Positions 40,841 through 50,005 of a stretch of 64,000 nucleotides of DNA are shown piece by piece; the stretch's first letter is position 1, and every line of letters starts with the position of its first letter. Origin of the DNA: Micromonospora coriariae (GTDB taxonomy: Bacteria; Actinomycetota; Actinomycetes; Mycobacteriales; Micromonosporaceae); contig NZ_LT607412.1 of assembly GCF_900091455.1 (NCBI RefSeq), forward strand, positions 2,046,001 through 2,110,000. Direction: 5' to 3'. Below the pieces are notes generated by a model. The model was given only the letters and a program-made list of their open reading frames with translations. It searched no databases and was not told the origin of the DNA. The position numbers were made by a program, and so were the translations under genes.

Positions 40841-42022
40841 ATGACGATCGATCAAGCTGTAGGGCTGATCCGTAGGGATGAGGGGCCCCAGCGGGCCACC
40901 CTGCTGGAGTTGTTTCTCGATCTGGTGTTTGTCGCTGCGCTCGCCCTGACGTCACGAACCCTGGCGCAGCGTCTCGACTGGATCGGGGGTTTCCAGGCCC
41001 TGCTGCTGCTGATGGCGATCTGGTGGGTCTGGTCCGCCACCGCGCTGGCAACCGACGTCTACCACGCGCAGCGGCCCCCCATCTTCGTCACGACGCTCTG
41101 GGTCATGCTCGGGACCATCCTGATGGCAGGCTCACTGCCCGGAGCCTTCACCGCGCACGCCCTGCTCTTCGCGGGCGCATACGTGGCGATCCAGGTGGGA
41201 CGTGGCATCTTTCTCGTCGCCTCGCTGCACGGCCGCGCGGCGCGACTACCCCCCAGCCGGTTCATCTTCTGGTTCGTCGTGTCCGCCGTACCGTGGCTCG
41301 CCGGCGGTTTCGTGGCAGGCCCGGCGCGGGGCCTGCTGTGGGCCGGTGCGCTCGCGATCGACTACGGGTCAGCCTGGCTCCGCTACCCCACGCCGCGGCT
41401 GGGCCGGGTGCCCATGCCCCAGTACGCGGTGGCAGCCGACCACCTGGCGGAGCGCTACCAGCAGTTCTTCACTCTCGCCCTCGGGGACCTCATCCTCGTC
41501 ACCACGCTGACCTACGCCGACAACGACCCGACGACCGTCCGTACGGTGGCGCTCCTGGTCGGCTTCGCCGCCACCGTGCTGCTGTGGCAGATCTACGTCC
41601 ACCGCGCCGGGGCCCTCCTGCAAGCTGCCATCGAAGCATCCCGGGATCCAGGCAGATTCGTACGGTCCGCGCCCTACACGCACCTGCTCATGGTGGCCGG
41701 TGTGGTCGCCACCGCCGCCGGTATCGAAGTCGTCATCGCCCACCCCACCGAGCAGACGGCGCCCTGGCTTGCCGGCGTTCTCCTCGGTGGGCCCGCGTTG
41801 TTCCTGGCCGGACGCGCCCGATTCGAGTACGAGGTGTTCAGCCGGGTGTCGCCGTCCCGGCTGGTCGCGCTGCTCGTGCTGGTGGTCGCGGCCCCCGTCC
41901 TGGTGCTCACGCCCACGCTGGTTGCCGGCCTCACCGCCACCCTCGTACTCGCCGGGGTTGCCGTCACCGACAGCATCCGAGCCCACGGAAACCCACCCGA
42001 ACCACCGATACCCTCGACGTAG
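40841..42022 (+). CDS. ltrA: Low temperature requirement protein A (LtrA) family
   Basis: A 393-aa integral membrane protein of about 10-11 helices. The family opens with ELFLDLVFVAALALTSRTLA (residues 23-42), followed by WWVWSATALATDVY and, in the second half, HLAERYQQFFTLALGDLILVTT, all typical of LtrA. Listeria LtrA is needed for growth in the cold, but the biochemical function is unknown. The ATG has no strong ribosome site; TAGACG lies 9 nt before it. It is monocistronic. Confidence 0.88.
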   Translation: MTIDQAVGLIRRDEGPQRATLLELFLDLVFVAALALTSRTLAQRLDWIGGFQALLLLMAIWWVWSATALATDVYHAQRPPIFVTTLWVMLGTILMAGSLPGAFTAHALLFAGAYVAIQVGRGIFLVASLHGRAARLPPSRFIFWFVVSAVPWLAGGFVAGPARGLLWAGALAIDYGSAWLRYPTPRLGRVPMPQYAVAADHLAERYQQFFTLALGDLILVTTLTYADNDPTTVRTVALLVGFAATVLLWQIYVHRAGALLQAAIEASRDPGRFVRSAPYTHLLMVAGVVATAAGIEVVIAHPTEQTAPWLAGVLLGGPALFLAGRARFEYEVFSRVSPSRLVALLVLVVAAPVLVLTPTLVAGLTATLVLAGVAVTDSIRAHGNPPEPPIPST

Positions 42023-42079
42023 GGCGACAGCCCTCTTGGGCAGACCGACGAACCTCCGGCGCAGACCGCCGAGAGGTCG

Positions 42080-42412
42080 TCAGGGCGCGATGCGGAGGGC
42101 CCTGATCGTGCTGTCGTCGTAGTCGCTGAAGCGGTACCTGAGCCCGGCGAACGGGCTGCCGGGAAAGTCCCCGGTGATCGTCGTGGTCACGATTGTGCCG
42201 GCGGGCGTGTCCTCCACGTCGGTGATCTCGTACGACACCAGCGGCACCTCGCGGCGCCACCTGCGGATGGCTCCGATGCCCCGGTACTCGGTCGACTCGT
42301 CCTCGACGACGGCGTCCTGCGCGAAGAGGGCGAAGTAGTCCTCGGAATCCGGCTGGCCGGCAAGCTCGAAGTAGCGGCGGATGATGTCCGGCGTCACCTG
42401 GTTGACGGTCAT
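42080..42412 (-). CDS. SnoaL/NTF2-like protein
   Basis: A 110-aa protein with the NTF2 (SnoaL-like) fold: an N-terminal helix TPDIIRRYFELAGQPDSEDYFALFAQDAVVED, then strands including EYRGIGAIRRWRREVPLVSYEITDVED. The fold serves isomerases and dehydratases or binds ligands; catalytic residues cannot be assigned. AAGGGA before the ATG. It follows the SDR gene by 39 bp and is probably in one operon with it, a pairing often seen in polyketide-like or steroid chemistry. Confidence 0.82.
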   Translation of the reverse strand: MTVNQVTPDIIRRYFELAGQPDSEDYFALFAQDAVVEDESTEYRGIGAIRRWRREVPLVSYEITDVEDTPAGTIVTTTITGDFPGSPFAGLRYRFSDYDDSTIRALRIAP

Positions 42413-42451
42413 GGTTCGGTGTCCCTTCTGGATGCTGCGGTGCGGGTCGGG

Positions 42452-43231
42452 TCAGACCGTCGGGATGGTGCCGCCGTCGATCACGTGCTCCGCGCCGACG
42501 ATCGCCGAGGCGCGGTCGGAGACCAGGAAGGCCACCAGGTCGGCCACCTCGGCCGGACGCGCCGGGCGGCCCAGCGGGATCCCGCCCAGGGAGTCCATCA
42601 ACTGCCCGAGGGCGGTGTCGCGGTCGACGCCGTTCCCGGCGGCGAGACGGTCGACGAGCGCGTCGGCGGCGGTGGTCTGGATGAAGCCGGGTGCCACGCT
42701 GTTGACCCGGATGCCGTACGGCGCGAGCTCGTTGGCCAGGCCCTTGCTGTACGCGGTCAGCGCCGCCTTTGCGGCCGCGTACCCCAGGGTGGCCTCGTAC
42801 ATCGGCTTGCGGCGCTGGATCGAGGAGACGTGCACGATCGCACCCGTACGCTTTTCGATCATGGCTGGAACGAGGTGTCGGTCGAGGCGTACCGCGCCCA
42901 GGAGGTTGAGGTTCAACTCCTCCATCCAGGCCTCCTCGGTGAGCGCGGCGAAGCCACCGGCCGGGGCGTTCGACCCGCCGACGACGTGCACGACGATGTC
43001 GGCGCCACCCTCGCCGAGCAGGCGCTCGGCCACCGCCTCCGCGCCGTCGACGCTCGACGTGTCGGCGGCGATGAACCGGTCGGAAAACTCGAACCCCTCG
43101 GGCTCGCTGCGGGCGCTGACCCACACGTCCGCACCGACCTCGCGCAGCCGGGCGGCGATCGCCGCACCGGCACCCTTCGTTCCCCCGGTTACCAGGGCGC
43201 GTCGGCCGTGCAGTGAGTCCCGCTCGGACAT
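42452..43231 (-). CDS. SDR family oxidoreductase
   Basis: A 259-aa classical short-chain dehydrogenase: [12 protein letters not shown] (residues 15-26), HVVGGSNAP in place of NNAG, Ser in [31 protein letters not shown] with Tyr and Lys (near 155-160), and the C-terminal [10 protein letters not shown]. The NNAG motif is replaced by VVGG, which occurs in some SDR groups. AGGAG before the ATG. It is divergent from an HxlR regulator, its likely controller. Substrate unknown. Confidence 0.87.
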   Translation of the reverse strand: MSERDSLHGRRALVTGGTKGAGAAIAARLREVGADVWVSARSEPEGFEFSDRFIAADTSSVDGAEAVAERLLGEGGADIVVHVVGGSNAPAGGFAALTEEAWMEELNLNLLGAVRLDRHLVPAMIEKRTGAIVHVSSIQRRKPMYEATLGYAAAKAALTAYSKGLANELAPYGIRVNSVAPGFIQTTAADALVDRLAAGNGVDRDTALGQLMDSLGGIPLGRPARPAEVADLVAFLVSDRASAIVGAEHVIDGGTIPTV

Positions 43232-43346
43232 CTGTTACTCCTGTCTGTGCAGCATGGGGCGAGCGCCGTCACGACGCCGTATAGTTACTTCTGAAACAGC
43301 ACCTACTGACTTCGACACTAGCACCGACTCGGGAGAGGGCACATCC

Positions 43347-43862
43347 GTGGCAGGAAAGATCCGGTTGGAGGACCGCGAGTGCCCGCTGTCCAGCGCGCTG
43401 GGCTACGTGGGCGAGTGGTGGACACTCCTGATCTTGCATGACGCCTTCGACGGGTACACCCGGTTCGACCAGTTCCAGGCGAACCTGGGTGTCTCATCCA
43501 GCATCCTGACCAGCCGGCTCAGGACCCTCACCGGCCAGGGGCTGCTCGAACGACGTCGCTACCAGACCAGGCCGGACCGCTACGAGTACGTCCTCACCGA
43601 CCTTGGCCGCAGCCTGCGACCGGTCGTCGTCGCCCTGGCCGCGTGGGGCAACTCCCGCCTGGACCCGAGTGAACGCAGCATGATCCTGGTCGACCGGAAC
43701 ACCGGCGTGGAGGCCGATCCGGTGATCGTGGACCGCAACACCGGACGCCCGCTCGACGACGCCGACTTCGTCTTCGCCGCCGGACCGGCCGCCGGCGAGA
43801 TCATGCGCAAGCGCTACGAGCACATCCCGACCCAGCCGGCACCCCGCCAGCACCAGCCCTGA
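43347..43862 (+). CDS. HxlR family transcriptional regulator
   Basis: A 171-aa winged-helix regulator: CPLSSALGYVGEWWTLLILHDAFDGYTRFDQFQANLGVSSSILTSRLRTL (residues 12-61) and the wing ERRRYQTRPDRYEYVLTDLG. A single Cys at the start of this block is where HxlR/YodB proteins sense aldehydes or quinones. It has an extra C-terminal part (DRNTGVEADPVIVDRNTGRPL). The GTG has GGGAGAGGG upstream; a longer frame exists but lies opposite the SDR gene. It is divergent from the SDR/SnoaL pair. Confidence 0.88.
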   Translation: MAGKIRLEDRECPLSSALGYVGEWWTLLILHDAFDGYTRFDQFQANLGVSSSILTSRLRTLTGQGLLERRRYQTRPDRYEYVLTDLGRSLRPVVVALAAWGNSRLDPSERSMILVDRNTGVEADPVIVDRNTGRPLDDADFVFAAGPAAGEIMRKRYEHIPTQPAPRQHQP

Positions 43863-43951
43863 GCCCTCCGGTCACGCAGCCGCCGCTCCGGCTCGGTGGG
43901 CTGCCGTCCGAGGCGATCCGGGCCTTGACACCGGCGGCGGGTGTGACAGCC

Positions 43952-45529
43952 CTAGTGCCGGTGCGGCCGGTTCCGGACGAGGGCGAGGGCGAGCACGGCG
44001 GTCGCGAGGAAGACGATGCCGTTGACCCGCAGGCCGGCCTGCACGCCGGCGGTCAGCGCCTCGGCGAGCGCTGATCGGACCGGCTCGGGCAGCGCCGGGC
44101 CACCGCTGGCGCCGCCGACCACCGCCGTCCGCACCGCCGTCCGGGTGGGCTCGCCCACCTGGTGAGCGGCGAGCCGGTCGGGCAGGTCGGCCAGCATCGT
44201 GGTGGTGAGCAGCGTGCCCAGCAGGGACGAGCCGAGCACCGAGCCGACCTGGCGAGCGGCGTTGACCGCGCCGGACGCCATGCCCGCCTGGGCGGGCGCG
44301 ACGCTGGCGAGCGCCGCCGCGGTCGCCGGGGCCACCACGAGGGCGCTGGCGGCGCCGAACAGCGCCAGCAGCGGCCAGCGGTGGTCGAACGGGGTGGTCG
44401 GGCCCTGGGCTGCCAGACCGAAGCTGGCCAGGGCACCGAGGACGAGACCGACGGTGAGGGGAGCCTTGAACCCGGTACGGCGGATCGTCCGCCCGGCGGC
44501 GAAGGCGACGACCGCGTAGACACCGAAGAGCACCAGCATCCGCCAGCCGGTGTCCAGCGGGCTGAGCGCCTGAGCACGTTCGTGGAACAGGACGAGCAGG
44601 ATCGCCACGCCGGTGAAGCCGAACAGCGACACCGCCGCGACGACCATGACGGCGCTGAACGACGCGGACCGGAACAGCCGTACGTCGAGCATCGGCGCGC
44701 TGGTACGCAGCTCGACCAGCACGAACCCGACCAGCGCGGCGGCGGAGACGATCCAGGTCGTCGCCACGACCGGGCTGGTGTAGCCGTCCCGGCCGCCCCT
44801 GATCATGGCGTAGACGGCTGCGGCGATGGCGATGGTGCCGAGCAGCAGGCCGGGCACGTCCAGGCGGCCCGCGCCCTGGCGGGACTCGGCCACCCCGATC
44901 GCGGCCACGACCAGGGTGACCACGCCCAGCACGATCGCCGACAGAAAGACGCTGTGCCAGTGGAAGTGCCGCAGCAGCGTGCCGGCCATCAAAGGCCCGA
45001 CCGCCAGGCCGATGCCGGAGGCGGCCGACCAGGCGGTGATGACCTCGGTGCGTCGGTGCGGGTCGGTGAAGGTCGCGCCGAGGATCGCCAGGCTGTTCGG
45101 CAGGCTCAGGGCCCCGCCGAGGCCCGCCACCAACTGCCCGGCGATCACCCAGGCCACGGTGGGGGCCTCGGCGACCACGGCACCGCCAAGGATCATGGCG
45201 AGGATGCCGGCCGCGAACATCCGCTTGCGCCCGTACCGGTTGCCCAACGTCGCGGCGGACAGGACCAGACTCGCCACCACCAGGGTGTAGGCGCTGGGAA
45301 TCCAGATCAGGGTGGTCGGATCCACGCCCAGGTCCCGCTGGATGGTGGTCAGGGCGGAGACGGTCGCGGTGATCTGGAGGAACGTGATCATCGAGCCCAG
45401 GCACATGGCGATCAAGGTCACCGCGTGGGAGCCCCGAACGGATGGGCGCGCGGTGGCGGCCGACGCGGGCGTGCTCGCGTGGCGCGGGAGTGCTGATCCG
45501 CTCGGGGCCGTGGTGCGCTGGTCGGTCAC
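43952..45529 (-). CDS. MFS drug transporter, DHA2 (14-TM) family
   Basis: A 525-aa, 14-helix multidrug:H+ antiporter of the EmrB/QacA type. Motif A is GNRYGRKRMFAAG, motif D1 is typical (SMITFLQITATVSALTTIQRDLG), and motif C is AASGIGLAVGPLMAGTL. The N-terminal 35 residues are cytosolic. The GTG has AGGAC upstream. It is divergent from the HxlR gene at 45710 with a repeat-rich operator between, so it is inducible. Confidence 0.9.
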   Translation of the reverse strand: MTDQRTTAPSGSALPRHASTPASAATARPSVRGSHAVTLIAMCLGSMITFLQITATVSALTTIQRDLGVDPTTLIWIPSAYTLVVASLVLSAATLGNRYGRKRMFAAGILAMILGGAVVAEAPTVAWVIAGQLVAGLGGALSLPNSLAILGATFTDPHRRTEVITAWSAASGIGLAVGPLMAGTLLRHFHWHSVFLSAIVLGVVTLVVAAIGVAESRQGAGRLDVPGLLLGTIAIAAAVYAMIRGGRDGYTSPVVATTWIVSAAALVGFVLVELRTSAPMLDVRLFRSASFSAVMVVAAVSLFGFTGVAILLVLFHERAQALSPLDTGWRMLVLFGVYAVVAFAAGRTIRRTGFKAPLTVGLVLGALASFGLAAQGPTTPFDHRWPLLALFGAASALVVAPATAAALASVAPAQAGMASGAVNAARQVGSVLGSSLLGTLLTTTMLADLPDRLAAHQVGEPTRTAVRTAVVGGASGGPALPEPVRSALAEALTAGVQAGLRVNGIVFLATAVLALALVRNRPHRH

Positions 45530-45624
45530 AGGGCGTCCTAGGGGTTCGATCCGCGCGGGTGCCGGGGTCGACGGCGCACGGCGGGGAGGCGGACGGCGCC
45601 GATCAGGCAGCGCCGGTTGAGATG

Positions 45625-45695
45625 TGCTGACTTGCGCACAGCGAAGTCAGCATGCCCCCAGTGAAGCACCTGACTAGCAGTTGCGCAAGTCAGGT
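45625..45695. promoter_or_regulatory. HxlR operator region between the MFS and HxlR genes
   Basis: Two inverted repeats: TGCTGACTT-N10-AAGTCAGCA (45625-45652) and ACCTGACT-N12-AGTCAGGT (45668-45695). In addition GACTTGCGCA (45629-45638) and its exact reverse complement TGCGCAAGTC (45682-45691) face each other. This suggests two dimers bound on either side. Confidence 0.7.
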
Positions 45696-45709
45696 CGTAC
45701 GCTTGTGGC

Positions 45710-46189
45710 ATGGCGGATCTACTTGACGACCGTGACTCCTGGTCGATGGCGAACTGCTCGGTCGCCCGCGCGATGGACATCGTCGGCAGCAGATCGACCA
45801 TGCTGATCATGCGTGAGGCATTGCTCGGTACGCGCCGTTTCGATGACTTCGTCCGCCGGGTCGGGGTCGGTGAGCCCGCCATGGCCGCGCGGCTCAAGGA
45901 ACTGGTCGCGGCCGGCCTGCTCGAACGGATCCCCTACCGGGAGCCGGGGCAGCGCACCCGCCACGAATACCAGCTCACGCCCAAGGGCCGTGAACTGCTC
46001 CCGGTGGTCACCGCCCTGCGCAACTGGGGTGACACCTGGGCCGCCGACGACACCGGCCCCGGCCTCCTCGTCACCCACCGCGGTTGCGGCAAGCCGATCC
46101 GCGCGGTGCTCCGCTGCGAAGCCGGCCACGACGTGAAAGAGAACGAGACCGACATCCTCGCCGGGCCGGGCCTGATCCGACGCGGGTGA
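45710..46189 (+). CDS. HxlR family transcriptional regulator
   Basis: A 159-aa winged-helix protein: NCSVARAMDIVGSRSTMLIMREALLGTRRFDDFVRRVGVGEPAMAARLKEL (residues 15-65) with the conserved N-terminal Cys16, and the wing RIPYREPGQRTRHEYQLTPKG. The C-terminal part includes two further cysteines (RGCGKPIRAVLRCEAGHD) that resemble a zinc knuckle. The ATG is 6 nt after TACGCT with no ribosome site, so probably leaderless. It is divergent from the DHA2 pump and likely represses it. Confidence 0.9.
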   Translation: MADLLDDRDSWSMANCSVARAMDIVGSRSTMLIMREALLGTRRFDDFVRRVGVGEPAMAARLKELVAAGLLERIPYREPGQRTRHEYQLTPKGRELLPVVTALRNWGDTWAADDTGPGLLVTHRGCGKPIRAVLRCEAGHDVKENETDILAGPGLIRRG

Positions 46190-46198
46190 CCGCGGGCG

Positions 46199-47374
46199 TC
46201 ATCCGGCGGGTTCGAAGACGGCCCGTACGCAGCCGTCGATCTTGTTCTTGAACATGTTGTAGCCCTGCGGAGCCTGGTCGAGCGGCATGGTGTGGGTCGC
46301 CAGGTGCTCGGTGACCAGTTCGTCCCGCGCCATCCGTTCGAGCAACATCGGAATGTAGCGGTGGCCGTGCTGCTGGGCGCCGCGCAGCGTGAGGCCCTTG
46401 TTCATCACCGCGCCGAGCGGGAACCTGTCCACCAGACCGGCGTAGGCACCGAGCAGGAACACGCTGCCACCCTTGCGGCAGTTGTGGATCGCGTCCCGGG
46501 CGGCGACCGGTCCGTCCGACTCCGGCCGCAACTGCTGCTTGATCTGGTCGTACCAGGATTGCGGGCCGGTGCTGTGCGAGTCCATCCCGACCGCCTCGAT
46601 GCACACGTCCGGCCCCCGCCCGCCGCTGCGTTCCAGCAGCTCGCCGCCCACATCGTGGCTCTGGTAGTTGAGGGTCTCCACCCCCAGGTGCGTCTCCGCC
46701 ATCCGTAGCCGGTCGTCGAAGCGGTCGATCACGACGACCCGCTCGGCGCCCAGCAGCACCGCTGCCCGCGCCGCCATCTGGCCCACCCCGCCGGCTCCCC
46801 ACACCGCCACCACGTCACCGGGCCGGACACCGCCCAGGTCGGCGCCCATCCACCCGGTGGGAGCGGCGTCGGAGGCGAACAGCGCACGCTCGTCGCTCAC
46901 CCCGTCCGGAACGGGAAACGCCCCCTGGTCCGCGTAGGGGACCCGGATGTACTCCGCATGACTGCCCGCGAAGCCGCCGAGGGCGTGGGAGTAGCCGTAG
47001 CAGCCGCCCGGTATCGGACCCCGGGCGCTCTCGGTGGCCGCCGGGTTGGTGTTGCCGTTGTCGCACAGCGAGAACTGCTGCTGCTGGCAGTACCAACAGC
47101 GCCCGCACGAGATGAACGAGCAGACCACCACCCGGTCGCCCACCCGGTGCTTACGCACCTGGGGGCCCACCTCGACCACCTCACCCAGGAACTCGTGGCC
47201 GAGGACGTCACCGCGCTCCATGAAGGGGATGTAGCCGCCCAGCAGGTGCAGGTCGGAGCCGCAGGTCACCGTCTTGCGCACCTGGATGATCGCGTCCTGC
47301 TCGTTGCGCAGCTGCGGCTCCGGCACCTGGGTCACCGCCAGTTCGTCGGCGCCCTGCCACACCAGTGCCTTCAC
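46199..47374 (-). CDS. Zinc-dependent alcohol dehydrogenase (FdhA-like)
   Basis: A 391-aa medium-chain dehydrogenase. Catalytic zinc ligands: CGSDLH (residues 38-43) and GHEF (59-62). The structural zinc lobe has SFISCGRCWYCQQQQFSLC (about 87-105). The cofactor motif is WGAGGVGQMAARAA. The insert at 265-290 (GMDSHSTGPQSWYDQIKQQL) matches glutathione-independent formaldehyde dehydrogenases and related enzymes. GGGAGGGG ribosome site. It converges with the HxlR gene and stands alone; the substrate may be an aldehyde or alcohol. Confidence 0.9.
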   Translation of the reverse strand: MKALVWQGADELAVTQVPEPQLRNEQDAIIQVRKTVTCGSDLHLLGGYIPFMERGDVLGHEFLGEVVEVGPQVRKHRVGDRVVVCSFISCGRCWYCQQQQFSLCDNGNTNPAATESARGPIPGGCYGYSHALGGFAGSHAEYIRVPYADQGAFPVPDGVSDERALFASDAAPTGWMGADLGGVRPGDVVAVWGAGGVGQMAARAAVLLGAERVVVIDRFDDRLRMAETHLGVETLNYQSHDVGGELLERSGGRGPDVCIEAVGMDSHSTGPQSWYDQIKQQLRPESDGPVAARDAIHNCRKGGSVFLLGAYAGLVDRFPLGAVMNKGLTLRGAQQHGHRYIPMLLERMARDELVTEHLATHTMPLDQAPQGYNMFKNKIDGCVRAVFEPAG

Positions 47375-47519
47375 CGCCGCCCCTCCCGTCGGCCCCGCCG
47401 CGTCCCGTCCGGTCCGACGCTAGCGGCGAGCCGACGCGGCGGCGGGTGGTTCAGCCCGGGCCGGCGGTCCAAAATGACGCGCAAAGTACCCGTGACGTTA
47501 CTAGCTTGTTTCCAAGGTT
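47375..47519. other. Upstream region of the alcohol dehydrogenase
   Basis: Contains the promoter of the minus-strand dehydrogenase. An A/T-rich stretch lies near 47485-47515 (GTGACGTTACTAGCTTG). No gene is evident. Confidence 0.35.
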
Positions 47520-47688
47520 TCCGGCAGGTTACGAGGCCGTCCTGGTGCTGGCCGAGGCGGCTGTGGCGGCGGGCGAACCGACGCGGGCCGCGTCGGCGGT
47601 GGCCGAGCTGGAGGCCGGCATCGAGGGCCGCGACGCACCACTCGCCTGGGCCGTCCTGCGCCGGTGCCGGGAACTCGTGCCGGCCTGA
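47520..47688 (+). pseudogene. Fragment of a helical-repeat protein
   Basis: A 56-residue open stretch, GYEAVLVLAEAAVAAGEPTR followed by an Ala/Glu-rich part and ending CRELVPA before a TGA. It has strong coding bias and the alternating helix pattern of TPR-like or LuxR-associated repeats, but no start codon. It is probably the 3' end of a lost gene. Confidence 0.35.
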
Positions 47689-47741
47689 CGCGGATGGCGT
47701 GCCGCCGGCGAACGGAGCCGCCGACGGCACGCCACAATGGA

Positions 47742-49958
47742 TCAGAGAACGATCTGGTGCACCCGGTCGTCGACGCCGCGTACGGCCAGCCAGGCGCTGC
47801 CGTCGGCGCCGGCCGCGGCACCCGGTGCGCCCCGGAACGCGTCGGTGGCGAACTCGCCACGCCGGAACCAGCCGCCCCACGCCCCGTCGACCAGATTGCG
47901 CTGCCAGAGCCGGTTGTCGGCGGCCAGCGCGAAGAGGTAGACCCGTCCCTCGGTGGCGAGCAGGGTCGGGCTGCCGCTGGTGGTGCCGCCGAGGCTGGTC
48001 CAGGCCGACCAGGTGGTGCCGGTCCGGCTGCGCCACCACAACTCGTCGGTCCGGCTGCGCACCGCGACGTGCAGCACGCCGGCGTCGTCGACGACGGCAC
48101 TCGGCCGTCCGTAGATCGGCCGGTCCTCGGGTGCGCCGATGCCCGTCCAGCCGCTGTTCGGGGTACGCGAGAAGAGCTTGCCGTCGGCACCGCGGACGAT
48201 CAGCGTCCACCCGGTCGGGCTGGTCCAGGCCACCGTGGGCCCGTCGGTCACCGAGCCGCCGAGGCTGCGCCACGGCCCCCACTTCCCGGCGACGTAACTG
48301 CGCTGCCAGGCCGCGTTGTCGGTGCCCCGCACGAACACGTCGATCCGTCCGCCGGCGGAGCCGTACGCCGCCGGCTGGCCGAGGATCCGGCCGCCGACCG
48401 GGCCGCCGAGGGAGGTCCACCGGGTTCCCCAGGTCGCGCCCGAGCGGGTGTTCACCGCCAACGCGCCCTGCGTCGTGCGGACGAAGGCGGTGGCGTGCGT
48501 GTCGTCCACCCGGACCAGCGCGGGGCTGGCGCTGGCGGAGCCGCCGAGGCTGGCACCGGCGACCTGGTCGGCGCCGGTCAGGCCGAGCATGGCCACCCCG
48601 TGCGCCGGCACCTGGACGGTGTACGAGCCGGTGAACGGCTGGACCCCGGCCGTGCCGGGCTCGGCGTCGACGGTGGTGCGGGCCCACAGGTCGCGGACCG
48701 CGACCGGCCCGCCGAGCGCGACGTCCGCGAAGTTGACAGTGATCTCCTGGGCGGTGTCGTGCCGGTTCAACAGCGCGACCGCCCGCCGGCCGGAACCGGT
48801 GAGCACCTTGCTCCAGACCTGCGCGTCGACCCCGGTGTCAGCGACCTTGACACCCTGCCGGACCAGCCGGTCCTGGTTCACGGCGATGATCTCCGGATTG
48901 GTCAGCGCCGAGATCATCTCGCTGGGCAGACCGCGCGGGTCGGAGCCGATGACCAACGGAGCGGCCATGATGGACCACATGCCGAGCTGCGTCTTGGACT
49001 CATCCAGGCTCAGCTCGTACCCGCCGCCGGGCAGCGGACGCATCGGCAGCAGGTAGTCCGGGTCGTTGTAGTGACCCGGCCCGGTGGCCGCCGGGTGGTA
49101 CGCGTTGACGTCCATGTTGCGCAGCACCCAGGGGAACGCCCACTGCGGCGTCGGGTCGGTGAGCCCCACGTCGGTGTAGGTCCGCCAGGAGTCGGCCACG
49201 GTCGGCGCGTACGTGTAGGTCCAGGTGGAGAGCTGCTCCGGGGTGTACGGGCCGCCGCCCCAGTCGGAGCTGACCGGGTTGCAGATGTTGAGCAGCATCG
49301 GCCGGGGCGACTGGCGTACCGCGTCGGCGAGCTCGCGGAAGGTCGCCTCCGGGTCCAGGCCGGCGGCACGGCCGCAGAGCCAGTCAGCCTTGAGCGCGTC
49401 GAAACCCCAGCCGGCGAACTGGGCCACGTCGGCCCGGTAGTGGCCGTTGCTGCCCAGCCCACACTGCCCGGGCAGGTACGGCCCGGCGTCGGTGTAGATG
49501 CCGGCCTTCATCCCCTTGCTGTGGATGTACGCGGCCAGTGCGCCCATCCCGCCGGGGAACCGGGCAGAGTCGGCGACCAGCCGGCCGGCCTCGTCACGCG
49601 GGGTGGGCGCGGCCCAGTTGCCGTCGATCCAGACGTAGGTGTAGCCGGCGTCCCGCAGGCCGCTGCTGACCATGAAGTCGGTGACCGACCGGACCTCGGC
49701 CTCGGTGGGATCGCCACCGAGACCGAAGTAGGTGTTCCAGCCCTGGTAGGGCGTCGGGGCCAACCCGCTGTTGAAGAAGGTCGGCGCCCCCTGGTCCTCG
49801 GCGCCGGTGGCGGCCGGGGTGTGGCCGGGCCGGCCGTGGCCGTGGCCACCTGCCTGGGACGGATCGGCGTGCGGTGGACCGGCCGTGGCCGGCAGCGGGC
49901 CGACCAGGCCCAGGCCGAGCACGGCCAGGGCGACGGTCAGCGGTCGGATCAGGCGCAT
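47742..49958 (-). CDS. Secreted GH27 alpha-galactosidase with PLL-like C-terminal domain
   Basis: A 738-aa exported enzyme that releases galactose from alpha-galactosides. Signal peptide to about residue 26; a His/Gly-rich linker; the GH27 barrel (62-400) with the nucleophile in LKADWLCG (Asp192) and the acid/base in YNDPDYL (Asp301); and a beta-sandwich (400-465). Its last 270 residues (SLGG- and W-x-x-LG-repeats such as GPWRSLGG and SAWTSLGG) resemble the PLL-type propeller lectin found on actinobacterial hydrolases. GGAG 8 nt before the ATG; a longer frame upstream lies opposite GH36. It is last in the ABC operon. Confidence 0.93.
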   Translation of the reverse strand: MRLIRPLTVALAVLGLGLVGPLPATAGPPHADPSQAGGHGHGRPGHTPAATGAEDQGAPTFFNSGLAPTPYQGWNTYFGLGGDPTEAEVRSVTDFMVSSGLRDAGYTYVWIDGNWAAPTPRDEAGRLVADSARFPGGMGALAAYIHSKGMKAGIYTDAGPYLPGQCGLGSNGHYRADVAQFAGWGFDALKADWLCGRAAGLDPEATFRELADAVRQSPRPMLLNICNPVSSDWGGGPYTPEQLSTWTYTYAPTVADSWRTYTDVGLTDPTPQWAFPWVLRNMDVNAYHPAATGPGHYNDPDYLLPMRPLPGGGYELSLDESKTQLGMWSIMAAPLVIGSDPRGLPSEMISALTNPEIIAVNQDRLVRQGVKVADTGVDAQVWSKVLTGSGRRAVALLNRHDTAQEITVNFADVALGGPVAVRDLWARTTVDAEPGTAGVQPFTGSYTVQVPAHGVAMLGLTGADQVAGASLGGSASASPALVRVDDTHATAFVRTTQGALAVNTRSGATWGTRWTSLGGPVGGRILGQPAAYGSAGGRIDVFVRGTDNAAWQRSYVAGKWGPWRSLGGSVTDGPTVAWTSPTGWTLIVRGADGKLFSRTPNSGWTGIGAPEDRPIYGRPSAVVDDAGVLHVAVRSRTDELWWRSRTGTTWSAWTSLGGTTSGSPTLLATEGRVYLFALAADNRLWQRNLVDGAWGGWFRRGEFATDAFRGAPGAAAGADGSAWLAVRGVDDRVHQIVL

Positions 49959-50005
49959 GGGGGTACTCCTGTCCCTCGAGGGTGGGGTGCGGTGGTGCCC
50001 CGGCC

